The notes under the pieces: generated by a model | Seen by the model: the letters and a program-made list of their open reading frames with translations, nothing else | The model's database searches: none | Told to the model about the DNA's origin: nothing | Assembly (NCBI RefSeq): GCF_035917235.1 | Contig: NZ_CP108423.1 | Location: 682,001-746,000 of the forward strand | Direction of reading: 5' to 3' | Length of the DNA: 64,000 nucleotides | DNA from: Streptomyces sp. NBC_01294 | GTDB taxonomy: Bacteria; Actinomycetota; Actinomycetes; Streptomycetales; Streptomycetaceae | Made by a program: the position numbers and the translations under genes | In this document: positions 56,359 through 64,000 of the stretch, piece by piece | Layout of the letters: each line of letters begins with the position of its first letter | How positions within the stretch are numbered: the first letter of the stretch is position 1

Positions 56359-57600
56359 ATGGGTGTGAGCGGGTACATCGAGGAGCAAGAGCGGATCGGA
56401 CAACGGGTCCGGCGTCAGCGGCTCTCGGTTGGGATGACTCAGGCCGACCTTGCCGCCGCACTGGGGCGGACGCAGGGGTGGGTATCGAAGCTGGAGAAGG
56501 GGCGGATCGAGCTGGACCGGGCCGGTCTGATCAACGCCGTGGCCGCCGCGCTCCACTGCCATCCGAACACCTTGATCGAGCGCCCGTACTCGGGCGGCGG
56601 CGCCGAAACCAAGTGGCAGGTCTCAGCGGCCTCCATCATCCGGGAACTGCGCCGGTACGACCTGGCTCCCGTCTTTGACGGCACCCCTCGGCCGTCCGAG
56701 GTGCTGTGGCACGACATGAAGCGCCTGCTCCGCCTGCGCGACGCCGCGGCGAACGCCGCCGTACTGAAGGAGCTGCCGGACATGCTGCGCGAGGCCCGGG
56801 CCCTCGCTGAGGCGTCCACTGGCCACGAACGTGAAGAGGCGTTCGCGATCTATGCGGTGGCCTGCAAGTTCGCCCACACAGCGGCCCATGCCCTCGGACA
56901 TCCCGAGCTGGTCGCCATGGCCTGCGAACGGGCCACCTGGTCCGCGCAGCTCTCAGGTGACCCGGTGATGCCGGCGATGGCGCTGTGGATGCGCATGTGG
57001 GACACGTGGGCGTCGGCCGACTGGGATGACGCCCTCGCCCTCGGGGACAAGGCCCTCGCCAGCATCGAAGCCGAGTACGAGGCCGGCGACCCTCTCGCCC
57101 TGCGTATGTGGGGCGCCCTGCACCTGCGGGCCGCGATCTCGTCCGCGCGCGGCGGGAACGCTGCTGGGTCGGATGAGCGGCTCGCGCTTGCCCGTACGGC
57201 GGGCGAGCGGGTCAACTCATACGTCGGGCCCGAGATCCACGACCGGCACTCGGTCACGTTCAGCCTCGGCAACGTCGTCATCCACGGCGTCAGCGCCGCC
57301 TTGGAGATGAGTGACCAGACGAAGGCGCTCCGGCTCAACCGCGAGGCGGACCCCGCGCACATCGCGGTTCTGCCGAACTCCCGGCTCGGTCACCACCACA
57401 TGGACCTTGCCCGCGCGTGGCTGTGGGACGGTAACCGCGACCAGGCCCTGACCGAACTGGAGACCGCCGAACGTATCGCTCCCCAACTGGTGCGCAATCA
57501 CCCTGTCGCTCGCGCTACTCTGCGGAAGATCATCTACGCGGAGCGGGCTGCTACGCGCCAGCGGCTGCGCGGCATGACCGGACGTTTTTCGCTGGACTGA
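56359..57600 (+). CDS. XRE-family regulator with TPR-like C-terminus
   Basis: 413 residues; ATG at 56359 (a GTG lies one codon before). HTH at about 10-65 (RQRLSVGMTQADLAAALGRT, then WVSKLEKGRIELDR). The rest is helical repeats of the streptomycete SARP/XRE-TPR kind (AIYAVACKFAHTAAHALGH, MDLARAWLWDGNRDQALTEL). Members sit next to small secondary-metabolite or RiPP genes and probably respond to a peptide or small molecule. It is likely the regulator of the RiPP cluster downstream. Confidence 0.85.
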   Translation: MGVSGYIEEQERIGQRVRRQRLSVGMTQADLAAALGRTQGWVSKLEKGRIELDRAGLINAVAAALHCHPNTLIERPYSGGGAETKWQVSAASIIRELRRYDLAPVFDGTPRPSEVLWHDMKRLLRLRDAAANAAVLKELPDMLREARALAEASTGHEREEAFAIYAVACKFAHTAAHALGHPELVAMACERATWSAQLSGDPVMPAMALWMRMWDTWASADWDDALALGDKALASIEAEYEAGDPLALRMWGALHLRAAISSARGGNAAGSDERLALARTAGERVNSYVGPEIHDRHSVTFSLGNVVIHGVSAALEMSDQTKALRLNREADPAHIAVLPNSRLGHHHMDLARAWLWDGNRDQALTELETAERIAPQLVRNHPVARATLRKIIYAERAATRQRLRGMTGRFSLD

Positions 57601-57658
57601 CCTGGGGACATTCCCCGGATTCATATTGCCCCGTAGCGGAGCGCATACGTTCCGCTAC

Positions 57659-58063
57659 ATGACCTCGACGCGTCGCACTGACCATGACCGCGTACGACAG
57701 CAGGCGGACGACCCTGATCCCCGCTGGCCGCTGCGCGGCGACCTTGCGCACGACACCGCAACCTCCCGCACGGGTGTGGTCATAGACGTCCCCGGGGACA
57801 CCGGCACCACGGTCTACCGCCTGTGTCCCGAGGGCGGCGGCGAGGACGGCTGGAACGCCTCGCTCAACACCCTCGTGCCCGCGGAGGACGCCCCCGTTCC
57901 GCTCCCCCGCAGGGCCCCCGGCGGCAGGATGCAGCACGAGCCCGAATACGCCCCGTGGGACGACCCGTTCGGCAGTCCGGACCCCAGTCCCTCCCTGAGG
58001 GTCCGCGCCGAGCGCGGCATGGAGCGATTCAGGAAGTCGGCGGGCACGGACGGTGCGGCATGA
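57659..58063 (+). CDS. hypothetical protein
   Basis: 134 residues from ATG 57659, 58 bp after the XRE gene. The first half is a small beta-rich domain (HDTATSRTGVVIDVPGDTGT, TVYRLCPEGGGEDGW); the second half is Pro-rich and disordered. No family is recognised. Its TGA overlaps the next start (ATGA). Confidence 0.65.
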   Translation: MTSTRRTDHDRVRQQADDPDPRWPLRGDLAHDTATSRTGVVIDVPGDTGTTVYRLCPEGGGEDGWNASLNTLVPAEDAPVPLPRRAPGGRMQHEPEYAPWDDPFGSPDPSPSLRVRAERGMERFRKSAGTDGAA

Positions 58064-58269
58064 GCGGGCGGCCCTCCTGGCTCTACGAGGGCGCCCGCGT
58101 ACTGGACCCCGCCGAAGACCGCGAGGGGATCGTCCAGTTCATCGGCGACTGGGAAGACCCCAAGACCCGCCGCTTCATCCCCGAAGCCGTCTTCCTGCGC
58201 CCCGAGGGCGGCGGCGTCGAATGGGTCGTCGCCGACCACCAGGCCCTGCGCCAGGCCGACCCCCGCTGA
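58060..58269 (+). CDS. small hypothetical protein
   Basis: 69 residues: MSGRPSWLYEGARVLDPAED, REGIVQFIGDWEDP, VFLRPEGGGVEWVVADHQAL. A compact beta-barrel-like protein of a type frequent beside XRE-TPR genes in streptomycetes. The role is unknown. It lies 85 bp before the radical SAM gene and is probably in the same operon. Confidence 0.7.
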   Translation: MSGRPSWLYEGARVLDPAEDREGIVQFIGDWEDPKTRRFIPEAVFLRPEGGGVEWVVADHQALRQADPR

Positions 58270-58354
58270 CCCCACCCACGCTCCGCCCGGTGCCTCCAAC
58301 AGCACCACTAGCCGAGGCGGGACACCCCGCCCGGACCCAATCGAGAGGAGCACG

Positions 58355-59473
58355 ATGCAGAGTGCATTACGGCTCGCGGCCAGGCCTCGGTCTGTGATCA
58401 TGCAGCCCACCACGAAGTGCCTGCCCATGGACTGCACCTACTGCTACTTGCCGTTCCGCAAGATGAACCACTTGATGCCGGTGACGGTTGCCGAGGCTGT
58501 GGCCGCGTCCGTCAACCCGTGGGCAGCTCACGATCCGGCGTTCGAAGTCGTGTGGCACGGTGGAGAGCCGCTGGCCACGGGCCGTGAGCACTTGGCCGCG
58601 CTCATGTCCCCTTTCGAGGGCGTGAAGCACAGCATCCAGACGAACGCGGCTCTGGTGGATGACGCCTGGTGCGAGTTCCTGCTGGAGCACGAGGTCCACG
58701 TCGGCGTCAGCATCGACGGCCCCGAGGACATGAACACCCACCGCGTCACCCTCGCCGGCCACCCCGGATTCCGCGTCACCATGCGAGGCATCGAGCGCCT
58801 GCGCCGCCACGGCATCCCGTTCTCCGCCATCGCGGTCGTCTCCGACCCGGCCCCCGAGAACGCGGCCCGCTTCTACGACTTCTTCGCCGAGCTGGGCGTC
58901 ACCACCCTCGGCGTCAACGTCGAAGAGGAAGAAGGGGTCAACCGCGGAGCCAAGGAGTCCGACCCCGTGCGCACGACCGAGTTCTGGGCCGCCCTCGCGG
59001 ACGCCTGGCGGGCCAATCCGGTGATCCGGCTGAGGGAGATCCAGCGGGTGCTCAACTTCGCCGGTGCCGTTCTCGGCAGCCACGACACCGCCCCCACGCC
59101 CACCTCTGCACCTTGGGATCCGATGCCCACCGTCGCCTACGACGGCGGGGTGATCATGCTCTCCCCAGAGCTGGCGGGGTTCACCGACGCCCGGTTCGGC
59201 GACTTCACCACCGGCAACGTACTCAAGGACGGCCTGGACGTCCTCGTGGCCGAGGCCGAGGAACGCACCCCCTGGATCACCGAGTTCTGGCAGGGCGTCG
59301 ACGCGTGCCGCGACACCTGCCCCGCCTTCGCCTTCTGCGGGGGTGCCCACGCCGCGAACCGGTACTTCGAGCACGCCGGCCGGTTCGACGGGACCAGGAC
59401 CCGGTACTGCACCACCGCCAAAATCGCCCTACTCGAAGGAGTCACGCGACATGTCCATTCACACGCCCACTGA
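58355..59473 (+). CDS. radical SAM/SPASM peptide maturase (cyclophane-type)
   Basis: 372 residues; ATG at 58355 with GAGAGGAGCACG. The [4Fe-4S] motif is TKCLPMDCTYCYLP with Cys22, Cys27 and Cys30, a CX4CX2C spacing in place of the usual CX3CX2C. Then VVWHGGEPLATG, SIQTNAALV, VGVSIDGPEDMN (SAM-fold motifs) and a SPASM-like C-terminus with Cys residues in DACRDTCPAFAFCGG and RTRYC. Such enzymes join aromatic side chains to nearby residues in a precursor peptide. The precursor gene overlaps its 3' end, and its sequence fits cyclophane formation. The family is likely the multiple-cyclophane actinobacterial type. Confidence 0.85.
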   Translation: MQSALRLAARPRSVIMQPTTKCLPMDCTYCYLPFRKMNHLMPVTVAEAVAASVNPWAAHDPAFEVVWHGGEPLATGREHLAALMSPFEGVKHSIQTNAALVDDAWCEFLLEHEVHVGVSIDGPEDMNTHRVTLAGHPGFRVTMRGIERLRRHGIPFSAIAVVSDPAPENAARFYDFFAELGVTTLGVNVEEEEGVNRGAKESDPVRTTEFWAALADAWRANPVIRLREIQRVLNFAGAVLGSHDTAPTPTSAPWDPMPTVAYDGGVIMLSPELAGFTDARFGDFTTGNVLKDGLDVLVAEAEERTPWITEFWQGVDACRDTCPAFAFCGGAHAANRYFEHAGRFDGTRTRYCTTAKIALLEGVTRHVHSHAH

Positions 59474-59711
59474 CGCCGCCACCCTCGTGATGGACTCGGC
59501 GGAGGGATTCGAGTCCCTCCTGGAGGCCGCTGGCACCGGCGCCGTCGCCCGCTGGGAGAACTCCTGGACCAACGCCACCTGGAGCAACCAGCCCACCTCC
59601 GAAGCCGCGCACGCCAAGCCCCTCGCCGCGTTCGACAACCGCCCGACCTGGGACAACCCCACGGCCACCTTCGACAACCGGCCCACCTGGGACAACTGGA
59701 AGAACAAGTAG
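59451..59711 (+). CDS. RiPP precursor peptide with aromatic-X-Asn repeats
   Basis: 86 residues; ATG at 59451 with CGAAGGAG upstream, overlapping the maturase gene by 23 bases. Leader about 1-32 (TLVMDSAEGFESLLEAAGTG). The core has eight aromatic-X-Asn units: WEN 35, WTN 39, WSN 44, FDN 61, WDN 67, FDN 74, WDN 80 and WKN 83. Residues 61-73 and 74-86 are near-identical 13-mers (FDNRPTWDNPTAT and FDNRPTWDNWKNK). The aromatic-X-Asn pattern is the substrate of three-residue cyclophane-forming radical SAM enzymes. Confidence 0.85.
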   Translation: MSIHTPTDAATLVMDSAEGFESLLEAAGTGAVARWENSWTNATWSNQPTSEAAHAKPLAAFDNRPTWDNPTATFDNRPTWDNWKNK

Positions 59712-59775
59712 CAGCCGCCGACATCGGGACGGTCCCGCCGCGCGGGGCCGCCCCGCCCCAACGACAAGGAGCACC

Positions 59776-60450
59776 ATGGCCATCCGAACCTTCGGCCACG
59801 CCACGATCACCCTGCCTGAGCTGGACGAGCCCGGCCTCTACCTGAGCAACGTCGACAGCCTCGACAGCTCCCGTGGCACAGTCCAGGACTTCGTGTACGG
59901 GGATGCCGATCTCCGATCGCTCGACCTCACGGACACCCAACTCGTCACCGGCCGGCTCTCGGGCATCCGCGCGAAGCGTCTCGAGTTCGAGGCGGTCAAC
60001 CTCCACGGCGTCGAGATCAGCGACAGCGACCTCGGCACCGCGCGCTGGACCGAGAGCAAGCTGACCCGAGTCCACTTCCGAGACTGCAAGCTGATGGGCG
60101 CCGCTCTGGACGGCCTGGTGCTCGACGACGTGCTGTTCGAAAGCTGCAAGCTCGACTTCGCCACGTTCGAGAAGGTCCGCGCCACCGGCCCCGTGGCCTT
60201 CATCGGCTGCGTCCTCACAGAGGCCACATTCGCGGACTGCGACCTGTCCGACACCGTGTTCACCGACTGCACGCTCCGGCGCGCCGAATTCGGCACGGGC
60301 CGCTATCGCAACACCGACCTGCGCGAGAACGATCTGTCGGCCATCCGAGGGGTCGCGAACCTCGCCAAGGTCCGCATCGACCCCGGCCAGCAGTCCGACC
60401 TCGCCGAAGCCCTCGTGAACGAACTCAACATCACCATCGGGGACGACTGA
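59776..60450 (+). CDS. pentapeptide-repeat protein
   Basis: 224 residues, ATG at 59776 after AAGGAGCACC. From about residue 40 to 185 the sequence follows the five-residue pulse with central Leu/Phe (LDLTD, VHFRD, CKLMG, VLFES, CKLDF, ATFAD, CDLSD, TVFTD, CTLRR). The fold is a right-handed beta-helix; some members imitate DNA and protect gyrase. In this operon it could be an immunity or scaffold protein for the RiPP; that is inference. Confidence 0.8.
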   Translation: MAIRTFGHATITLPELDEPGLYLSNVDSLDSSRGTVQDFVYGDADLRSLDLTDTQLVTGRLSGIRAKRLEFEAVNLHGVEISDSDLGTARWTESKLTRVHFRDCKLMGAALDGLVLDDVLFESCKLDFATFEKVRATGPVAFIGCVLTEATFADCDLSDTVFTDCTLRRAEFGTGRYRNTDLRENDLSAIRGVANLAKVRIDPGQQSDLAEALVNELNITIGDD

Positions 60451-60467
60451 CCCTGAAGGGAGGCCCC

Positions 60468-61187
60468 GTGCCCCTGCACATCGCCTACGGCGACCCATCC
60501 GCCCTCCGCGCCCGCTGCGAAATCGCCACCGTCCGGACCACTCGCCCCGAGGAGACCGCCTACGAGCCCGGCGCGATCATCCCCGCCGGGCAGTGGCGCC
60601 CCATGACCAAGGTGGACGTCAAGGCCGTCTCAGCCCCTCGCCGGCCCCTGGACAGCACACTCGTGGAGATCGTCCGACCCACGTATCAAGTAGGACTCCT
60701 CCTCGAAGACCTCACCGGCCCGCTGGGCGATCCGGACGCGGTGTACCTCGGTCAAGCCCTGGCCAAGCCCGGCATGACCACGACCACCGACAACTACGAG
60801 GACGGCCGGCTGATCGGGCTGCACCTCGACAACTGGGACAAGCTCCAGTACACCGACAAGCACACCGGACGCCGCAGACTCTGCCTCAACCTCGGCCCCG
60901 GAACCCGGTACATCATCTTCGGCACCATCGACGCCCAAGCGGTCTGCCGAGCCGTCCATCCCAACGACCACGCCCATCGCTTCCCGCACACCCAGGACTA
61001 CCGCGACTACGTCGCCAGCGGCCGCCCCATCCGCATCATCCGCACACGCCTGGCCCCCGGCGAGGGCTACGTGGCTCCCACCGAATACTTGCTGCACGAC
61101 GGCTCCACCGAGGCCCAAGACCGGCCCTCGGCAGCCGCGTTTTGGCTCGGGCAGTGGCCCCGCGGCATCCTGCCGTCCCTCACCTGA
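60468..61187 (+). CDS. putative Fe(II)/2-oxoglutarate-dependent oxygenase
   Basis: 239 residues from GTG 60468 (GAAGGGAGG upstream). The double-stranded beta-helix pattern is visible: His119-x-Asp121 in LIGLHLDNWD, a distal His210 in YLLHDGS, and Arg220-Pro-Ser222 ten residues later, matching the HxD...H...RxS iron and co-substrate signature. No closer family name is recalled. It ends the RiPP operon and may hydroxylate the cyclised peptide. Confidence 0.65.
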   Translation: MPLHIAYGDPSALRARCEIATVRTTRPEETAYEPGAIIPAGQWRPMTKVDVKAVSAPRRPLDSTLVEIVRPTYQVGLLLEDLTGPLGDPDAVYLGQALAKPGMTTTTDNYEDGRLIGLHLDNWDKLQYTDKHTGRRRLCLNLGPGTRYIIFGTIDAQAVCRAVHPNDHAHRFPHTQDYRDYVASGRPIRIIRTRLAPGEGYVAPTEYLLHDGSTEAQDRPSAAAFWLGQWPRGILPSLT

Positions 61188-61195
61188 CCCGTCGA

Positions 61196-61232
61196 CGATG
61201 CCTCGTCTCCCCCGCCAGGAGTGGGGGCATCG
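61196..61232. terminator. terminator after the RiPP operon
   Basis: CGATGC (61196-61201) pairs with GCATCG (61227-61232), with an inner CCCCC/GGGGG stem, 9 bp after the oxygenase stop. Confidence 0.65.
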
Positions 61233-61293
61233 CGGCCTGCACTCCCGCAGGTGTGGCCAACCGCTCGCCAGGGGTCAGCATCTCGCGCCCGGG

Positions 61294-61566
61294 TCAGAAC
61301 AGCCCTTGCTCCTCGAACTCCGGCCTCAATATCTCGTCCGGGGGACCAGGCACCTCCAGCTGAAGCGGACCTGCCTGCGACACATCAACACGCTGCGCGG
61401 ACCCAGGGCAAAGCACGAGGTCCCCGTGCGCCCTCTTGTGGTCGGCCACCCGGCCCCAACCCACCGCTCCCCCGATGGGTATCGCCGCCACCGTCCGGCC
61501 GCACGGCCCCGGCCTGTCCCCGGTGCCCAGCACGCTCGGGCACACTACCCGCGGATACGTCGCCAT
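61294..61566 (-). CDS. small putative zinc-binding protein
   Basis: 90 residues from ATG 61566. Three cysteines and a histidine are placed like a zinc ribbon (VVCPSVLGTGDRPGPCG, then DHKRAHGDLVLCPGS). Third positions are GC-rich, supporting coding. A similar short family is common in streptomycetes, but no function is known. It converges on the oxygenase gene. Confidence 0.6.
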   Translation of the reverse strand: MATYPRVVCPSVLGTGDRPGPCGRTVAAIPIGGAVGWGRVADHKRAHGDLVLCPGSAQRVDVSQAGPLQLEVPGPPDEILRPEFEEQGLF

Positions 61567-61829
61567 ATTGATGATGATCGGCCAACATGGATAGAATCGC
61601 TACCTGTTATGAAGGTTTATACGCTCCTTCGCGTTCACTCGATCATTGAGAAATGGCACATACCTACAACTGGGCATGATCCAGGCCTCGCCGGGGGCAT
61701 AGAGGGTTGACCCGTCTCCACCGAGGTCTACGACTACTCTGTCCGCGCGGCCCAGCAGGGGGCCAGAGGTACGGGGTGACGCCAGCATGCCCGCATGACG
61801 CGGCCACCTGCCAGCGGCTCTGACTCAAT
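61567..61829. other. lower-GC gap at the edge of the defence segment
   Basis: About 260 bp with visibly more A/T than its surroundings and no convincing gene. It marks the boundary between the RiPP operon and the helicase gene. Confidence 0.45.
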
Positions 61830-63734
61830 TCAAAGGGTCGCACTTGCATCGTGCACTGACCAACCTCGCGCCACCAGCGCCTCGGCATATGGCTCGGCGC
61901 GCTGCCGAGGGGTAGCGAAGGCCAGCAGATGCGTTGGACGTGTAGCTCCAACGAAGATCAGCTGAGCGGCTCTCTTAACGGTGCTTGTCGCTCGATCCAG
62001 GTCTCTTCCACTTGCAAGAAGATTCAGCACCTCGTTCACATCAAACTTCTTGCCCGTCTTGTCCAAGCAGTCAAGAAGCAGAGTGGCACTGTGCGTCTCA
62101 CCCTTAGCGCTTTGAATCGTGCTCGCAATAGATGGCACCAGATCGGTCTCATCGGAGGTTGGCAGCAAAGTGCGGGGCGACTGACCTCTGGGCACGTACA
62201 GAAACACCTCTCCCATACGGTTGAGGTCTGCCTCGGTTACGCTCGTCAACTCGGACAAGACACGCATGAGCTGATCCGTCAGCGACTCCCACAGACCCTC
62301 ATCGTCCAACTGCGCGGTGAGCATGCTCAGTAGTACGGCACGCGCCTTCCCGCCAGCGGTGACTGCCTCTCGCTCCAGCCGCCCGATTGCTGGGAGATAG
62401 CCCTCCGTCATAGGTCGAACCAACCCTCGAACGGCATTCCAGACGTGACTTACGGCACCGTGGCTGTCATCCGATTGCCACTGCGTCTGAGCCGAGCGGG
62501 TAGTTCGGATGAGACTGCCCCGAACAGCATCCGCTTGGGCAAGAAGTTCAGGTACGTAGCAAGCAAGGGACTGGGGAAAGTTCGGAGAACTTCCTCGGTG
62601 TCGACGCGCGCCAAGCACGCGCGGAGGGCTCTGTTGAAGGAGAGGTGGTGGGACGAGAGTCGCCGCCAGCCTTTCGAAGGCCGGCACGACTTGGGCAACC
62701 GTACTTTCGTCATAGGTGAGGAGCACGATGGCCCCCTCAGGCCCTGCCCCGTGGATGCGCTGCCGACGATGCACCGTCAACTCGCTCGCCAGACCTGCTA
62801 TCCGACTGCCGAACCGTCGGCTGACCGGTAGTTCAGCGGCCATGGGCAGCGGGAACGTACCGGCTTCGGTGCGCCCGGGCTGCCCGTCGTTGAAGATGCG
62901 CTGATTCACGTCACCGACGCGCTGCACGACGGTTCCCGTCGACCCGAATACCTTGTCCAGTAGTCGCTCCTGCACCAGGCTGGTGTCCTGCATCTCGTCC
63001 AGGAGAACGAACGGAAAGCGCCGCGACGTGGCCTCCGCCAAGTCAGGGTTCCGCGCCAGGTGCTGCTCGGCGATCGCGAACATGTCCTCGTAGCGGAAGA
63101 TTCCTCTGCGAGACAGGTCCCGTTTGAGGAGGATGAACTGCTTCCCGCTGGAGGTCTCCTTCGAGAACGGCAGACTACGCGTGGCTACCACGGCGAGGTC
63201 GCGGGCTTCACAGACGAAACGGGCGGTGGCTGCGAGCTGCCTGCCGTCCCTCTGGCGATCGAGGGTTCCGAGCAGAGTTCGGAAGCGGGGGTCCCGCTCA
63301 AGGAGACGGAGCGCGGCTGCTGCATACGCCTCGTCATCGACTGCCTGGATCTCAACACCCAGGGCCCGCACAGCGGGTAGAGCAAGGAAGGTGTTGGCGA
63401 ACGATTGGATCGTCCCAATGAAGTGTGGATAAGCCAGAAGTCTTCGGCCGGCGGGGGTTGCGGCAAGTCGTGCAGTGATTTCAGTCTTGGCTGTGTTGGT
63501 GTGCGAGAGAACGCATATGCCTCTCGTCCGTGAGCTCCAACCTGCGGCAAGCAGTGCAAGCTTCAGGCCTATGAGGCTGGTTTTCCCCGACCCAGGTGCC
63601 GCTTGTAGATCAAGAGAGATCATGCTCTGCAGAAAGTCCCACTGTTCCTCGTGGGGAAGGGTGAGGCCCATCGCGGAAGCCAGCGCCTCAATCCTATCCT
63701 TGGCGAAGGCGGCCTGCTCGTAGGGGATCGTCAT
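61830..63734 (-). CDS. UvrD-like helicase, probable GajB-type defence protein
   Basis: 634 residues. Walker A LQAAPGSGKTSLIGLKLALL (about residues 43-62), motif Ia GICVLSHTNTAKTEI, Walker B FVLLDEMQDTSL (DExxQD), motif IV-like QRVGDVNQRIF, and a C-terminal SAKGETHSATLLL and VGATRPTHLLAFA helicase ending. The ATG overlaps the stop of an upstream gene by four bases. UvrD-like helicases coupled to OLD-family nucleases form the Gabija anti-phage system. Codon use is less G/C-biased than neighbours, as expected for acquired DNA. Confidence 0.8.
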   Translation of the reverse strand: MTIPYEQAAFAKDRIEALASAMGLTLPHEEQWDFLQSMISLDLQAAPGSGKTSLIGLKLALLAAGWSSRTRGICVLSHTNTAKTEITARLAATPAGRRLLAYPHFIGTIQSFANTFLALPAVRALGVEIQAVDDEAYAAAALRLLERDPRFRTLLGTLDRQRDGRQLAATARFVCEARDLAVVATRSLPFSKETSSGKQFILLKRDLSRRGIFRYEDMFAIAEQHLARNPDLAEATSRRFPFVLLDEMQDTSLVQERLLDKVFGSTGTVVQRVGDVNQRIFNDGQPGRTEAGTFPLPMAAELPVSRRFGSRIAGLASELTVHRRQRIHGAGPEGAIVLLTYDESTVAQVVPAFERLAATLVPPPLLQQSPPRVLGARRHRGSSPNFPQSLACYVPELLAQADAVRGSLIRTTRSAQTQWQSDDSHGAVSHVWNAVRGLVRPMTEGYLPAIGRLEREAVTAGGKARAVLLSMLTAQLDDEGLWESLTDQLMRVLSELTSVTEADLNRMGEVFLYVPRGQSPRTLLPTSDETDLVPSIASTIQSAKGETHSATLLLDCLDKTGKKFDVNEVLNLLASGRDLDRATSTVKRAAQLIFVGATRPTHLLAFATPRQRAEPYAEALVARGWSVHDASATL

Positions 63735-64000
63735 GGCTCACCGCAAAGGTGGGCAAAGGCGCGACGGAGGTACGCCGGGATGTGTGCCTCTGTGAGTGGC
63801 GTGGACTTGAGCAGCCTGGCCGCATGCTGGGCTGCGATGGCCTTGCTCGCATTGCCTTTCTTCAGTGGTCGGTAGATTCGCAGGGCCGCCTCAGGACGAT
63901 TGACGCCCGCGGCCCGCCATTCTTCGACCTCCTGTGCCGCCTCACCATCGAGCTCTGCAAGCCTTTCAGCATCAGGCCACGACCGCTCCGAAGCTCGGGC
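63731..64000 (-). CDS. C-terminus of a probable OLD-family ATP-dependent nuclease
   Basis: The last 89 residues of a gene that continues beyond the right edge. The end reads EWRAAGVNRPEAALRIYRPL, KKGNASKAIAAQHAARLL and AHIPAYLRRAFAHLCGEP. This charged helical end (KxxxSKxxAAQ...AxxL...IPxYLxxAF) resembles the C-termini of OLD-family nucleases (GajA-like). Its TGA overlaps the helicase ATG. Only the C-terminus is seen, so the assignment is by context. Confidence 0.55.
   Translation of the reverse strand, partial: ARASERSWPDAERLAELDGEAAQEVEEWRAAGVNRPEAALRIYRPLKKGNASKAIAAQHAARLLKSTPLTEAHIPAYLRRAFAHLCGEP

Noticed and set aside
61198..61710. A 170-codon plus-strand frame
   Set aside because: Arg/His-rich composition and antisense to the small zinc-type gene; no start signal.

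Overview
The window is high-GC actinobacterial DNA and very probably Streptomyces. Coding regions have strongly G/C-biased third codon positions, many GTG starts, many 4-base stop/start overlaps, and several families typical of streptomycetes (SAV_915-like, DUF6153-like, DUF5988-like, XRE-TPR regulators, GbsR/MarR regulators). No rRNA or tRNA gene was seen. Gene density and the mix of intact genes, remnants and repeats suggest an accessory or arm region rather than a core region.

1-5.9 kb and 15.3-20.5 kb carry a set of stress/dormancy-type genes: an XRE-flavin split-barrel protein, a broken zinc alcohol dehydrogenase, a beta-CASP RNase-like hydrolase, a broken cyclic-nucleotide-binding protein, a CBS-BON protein, an ABC exporter pair, a PfkB kinase, a broken universal stress protein and a YnfA-like protein. 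A palindrome of type GGGCC-N-GGCCC recurs in several of their upstream regions. 6-9.6 kb is a sulfane-sulfur detoxification operon (metallo-hydrolase/rhodanese, two more rhodaneses, TauE/SafE exporter and a CsoR-family regulator resembling the persulfide sensor CstR) with three copies of one operator. 9.8-14.4 kb holds a P1B metal ATPase with DUF6153-like and DUF305 proteins. 20-25.7 kb holds a LysA-type decarboxylase, a MerR regulator and a cytochrome P450 divergent from its likely GbsR/MarR regulator.

25.7-50.3 kb is an unusually large potassium/osmotic locus. It contains two APC-type permeases (one KimA-like), an orphan second KdpB, three separate kdpF copies, one complete kdpF-A-B-C-E-D set, a stand-alone DUF4118 sensor module, a KdpE that has lost its DNA-binding domain, a second KdpD, a CPA1 antiporter, a fragment that may come from a TrkA-N protein, and two gene sets led by near-identical promoter/leader-peptide modules (SDR, bL37-like ribosomal microprotein, GNAT). 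TCAA/TCAG boxes in CGTCAAGG context, often spaced 11 bp, recur in front of almost all of these units and are the likely KdpE operator.

50.3-53.6 kb is a four-gene surface/secretion-type operon whose last stop codon is abutted by an IS5-family element (53.65-55.0 kb). 55.2-61.2 kb contains a truncated SDR-NUDIX fusion, an XRE regulator and a compact RiPP cluster: a radical SAM/SPASM maturase, a precursor peptide with eight aromatic-X-Asn motifs, a pentapeptide-repeat protein and a putative Fe(II)/2-oxoglutarate oxygenase. 61.2-64 kb begins a lower-GC-bias segment with a UvrD-like helicase coupled to the C-terminus of a probable OLD-family nuclease, a Gabija-like defence arrangement cut by the window edge.

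Several genes carry single-base indels in C/G runs. These may be real decay or assembly errors and should be checked against reads.
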